Part shown: positions 63,488 through 64,000 of the stretch, in pieces
How positions within the stretch are numbered: the stretch's first letter is position 1
Layout: every line of letters begins with the position of its first letter
From: Bernardetia sp. MNP-M8
GTDB lineage: Bacteria; Bacteroidota; Bacteroidia; Cytophagales; Bernardetiaceae
NCBI RefSeq assembly: GCF_037126285.1
Contig: NZ_CP147012.1
Span: forward strand, 1,240,001 to 1,304,000
Length of the DNA: 64,000 nucleotides
Direction of reading: 5' to 3'
Program-made: the position numbers and the translations under genes
The notes under the pieces: generated by a model
What the model was told of the DNA's origin: nothing
The model's input: only the letters and a program-made list of their open reading frames with translations
Database searches by the model: none

Positions 63488-64000
63488 TTAATTTTCCCAT
63501 AAATTACTCTCATATTCTATCATATTTGCTTGATAATTTTGAGAAGCTAAAAGTGCCTCATGTTGGTCATCATACATATCCATAATATGCTCATCTTTTC
63601 CGTTTGCATATTTTATAAGTGTTCCATTTGCAAGCATCAAATCAAAGGCTTCTTCTAAGTTTCGATGTGCTTGATTATTTCTCTCGTTATAATAGATAGC
63701 CGAAGAATTATCTCTAAAAAGATTTTGGACTAGTTCTTTGTAAGAGAATGTCGCAATCGTTTTTTCAAGTCCTGTCACTGGATTCATTTCGGCAGGAATA
63801 ATAATACTAATTGTCTGAATATCATTAATCATTCGGCTACGAGTTTTATCAAAAAATACGTCTGTTTTTATTTCTAATGTATAAAGTTGATTTGCATAAA
63901 ATTCTTGTGATTCTACTCCTGACTCTTCTTCAGTTGCCCAAATATCATCATTGTTCCAAACGTCATTTTGTTGCTCAAAAATTACTTGTTCTATTCCATC
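63488..64000 (-). CDS. gldN: GldN-like gliding/T9SS protein (copy 2, 5' end beyond window)
   Basis: The frame is open to the window edge, giving the last 170 residues. The upstream part reads DGIEQVIFEQQNDVWNNDD and LYTLEIKTDVFFDKTRSRMI, so the true start lies outside; the ATG at 63832 is internal. The FDKTRSRMINDIQTISIIIP segment matches the family signature better than copy 1 does (DKxRS-M), and TFSYKELVQNLFRDNSSAIY and DMYDDQHEALLASQNY match the C-terminal end. It is therefore probably the principal gldN and precedes copy 1 on the same strand. Confidence 0.82.
   Translation of the reverse strand, partial: DGIEQVIFEQQNDVWNNDDIWATEEESGVESQEFYANQLYTLEIKTDVFFDKTRSRMINDIQTISIIIPAEMNPVTGLEKTIATFSYKELVQNLFRDNSSAIYYNERNNQAHRNLEEAFDLMLANGTLIKYANGKDEHIMDMYDDQHEALLASQNYQANMIEYESNLWEN

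Noticed and set aside
63488-63832. A short 114-residue gene starting at 63832
   Set aside because: The frame continues without a stop to the window edge and the added residues carry GldN family sequence, so the ATG is internal.
1-64000. tRNA, rRNA or CRISPR array
   Set aside because: Intergenic regions were read for T-loop GGTTCGA-type motifs, CCA-ended cloverleafs and regularly spaced repeats; none was found.

Overview
The window reads as a chromosomal segment from a low-G+C member of the Bacteroidota, most likely a marine Cytophagales bacterium of the Bernardetia / Flexibacter litoralis type. The phylum is supported by GldN-type gliding and secretion proteins at the right edge, a C-terminal type IX secretion (T9SS) sorting domain on a metalloprotease, many short lipoproteins, -7 promoter boxes of the TAnnTTTG class, and the near absence of strong Shine-Dalgarno sites. 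The genus is inference from overall gene style and was not tested by any search.

Left part (1-18.7 kb) is mostly housekeeping. It holds a truncated capsule-type glycosyltransferase coupled to cytidylate kinase, a class A penicillin-binding protein, membrane proteins, an isolated NuoA, a polyprenyl-phosphate sugar-phosphate transferase of the WecA/TagO family, a class V aminotransferase, a PlsC acyltransferase, TruB, a TMEM175-type channel, two tandem rhodanese lipoproteins, lipoyl synthase and a class I FBP aldolase.

The middle (18.7-46 kb) holds PdhA with a histone-H1-like N-terminal tail, an Rpn-type nuclease, a BatC-like TPR protein, a DnaJ-domain protein, RNase D, a methyltransferase, MenB, a PIN-domain toxin-antitoxin pair, endonuclease III with an atypical cysteine motif, an App1-type phosphatase, a TspO-like protein, an omega-amidase and an OmpA protein. 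It continues with an HMA-fold membrane protein next to a lipoprotein truncated globin, a LysM lytic transglycosylase, a sugar nucleotidyltransferase, a histidine kinase, an HTTM-type membrane protein, an M48 lipoprotein protease, a membrane protein with a long Ser/Arg tail, and signal peptidase I.

The right part (46-64 kb) is the most unusual. It contains a glycosyltransferase, then a 932-residue protein with three TIR domains, each followed by the same linker motif, then a membrane anchor and a TPR-like tail. After these come a secreted M43 metalloprotease with a T9SS signal, a SpoIIAA/STAS-like protein, S-adenosylhomocysteine hydrolase, an exported TPR-CHAT caspase-like protein, an acyl-CoA dehydrogenase, a DUF985 cupin, another STAS-like protein, and two tandem gldN genes, the second running off the window.

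No rRNA, tRNA, CRISPR array, insertion sequence or prophage was recognised. Small dispersed elements are present: a long-hairpin AAACCCTAAGG terminator family, a TTGTTGGT palindrome found twice, a roughly 110-bp fold-back element, and numerous intrinsic terminators between convergent genes. The best candidates for new biology are the triple-TIR membrane protein, the nearby exported TPR-CHAT protein, and the HMA-fold / lipoprotein-globin pair.
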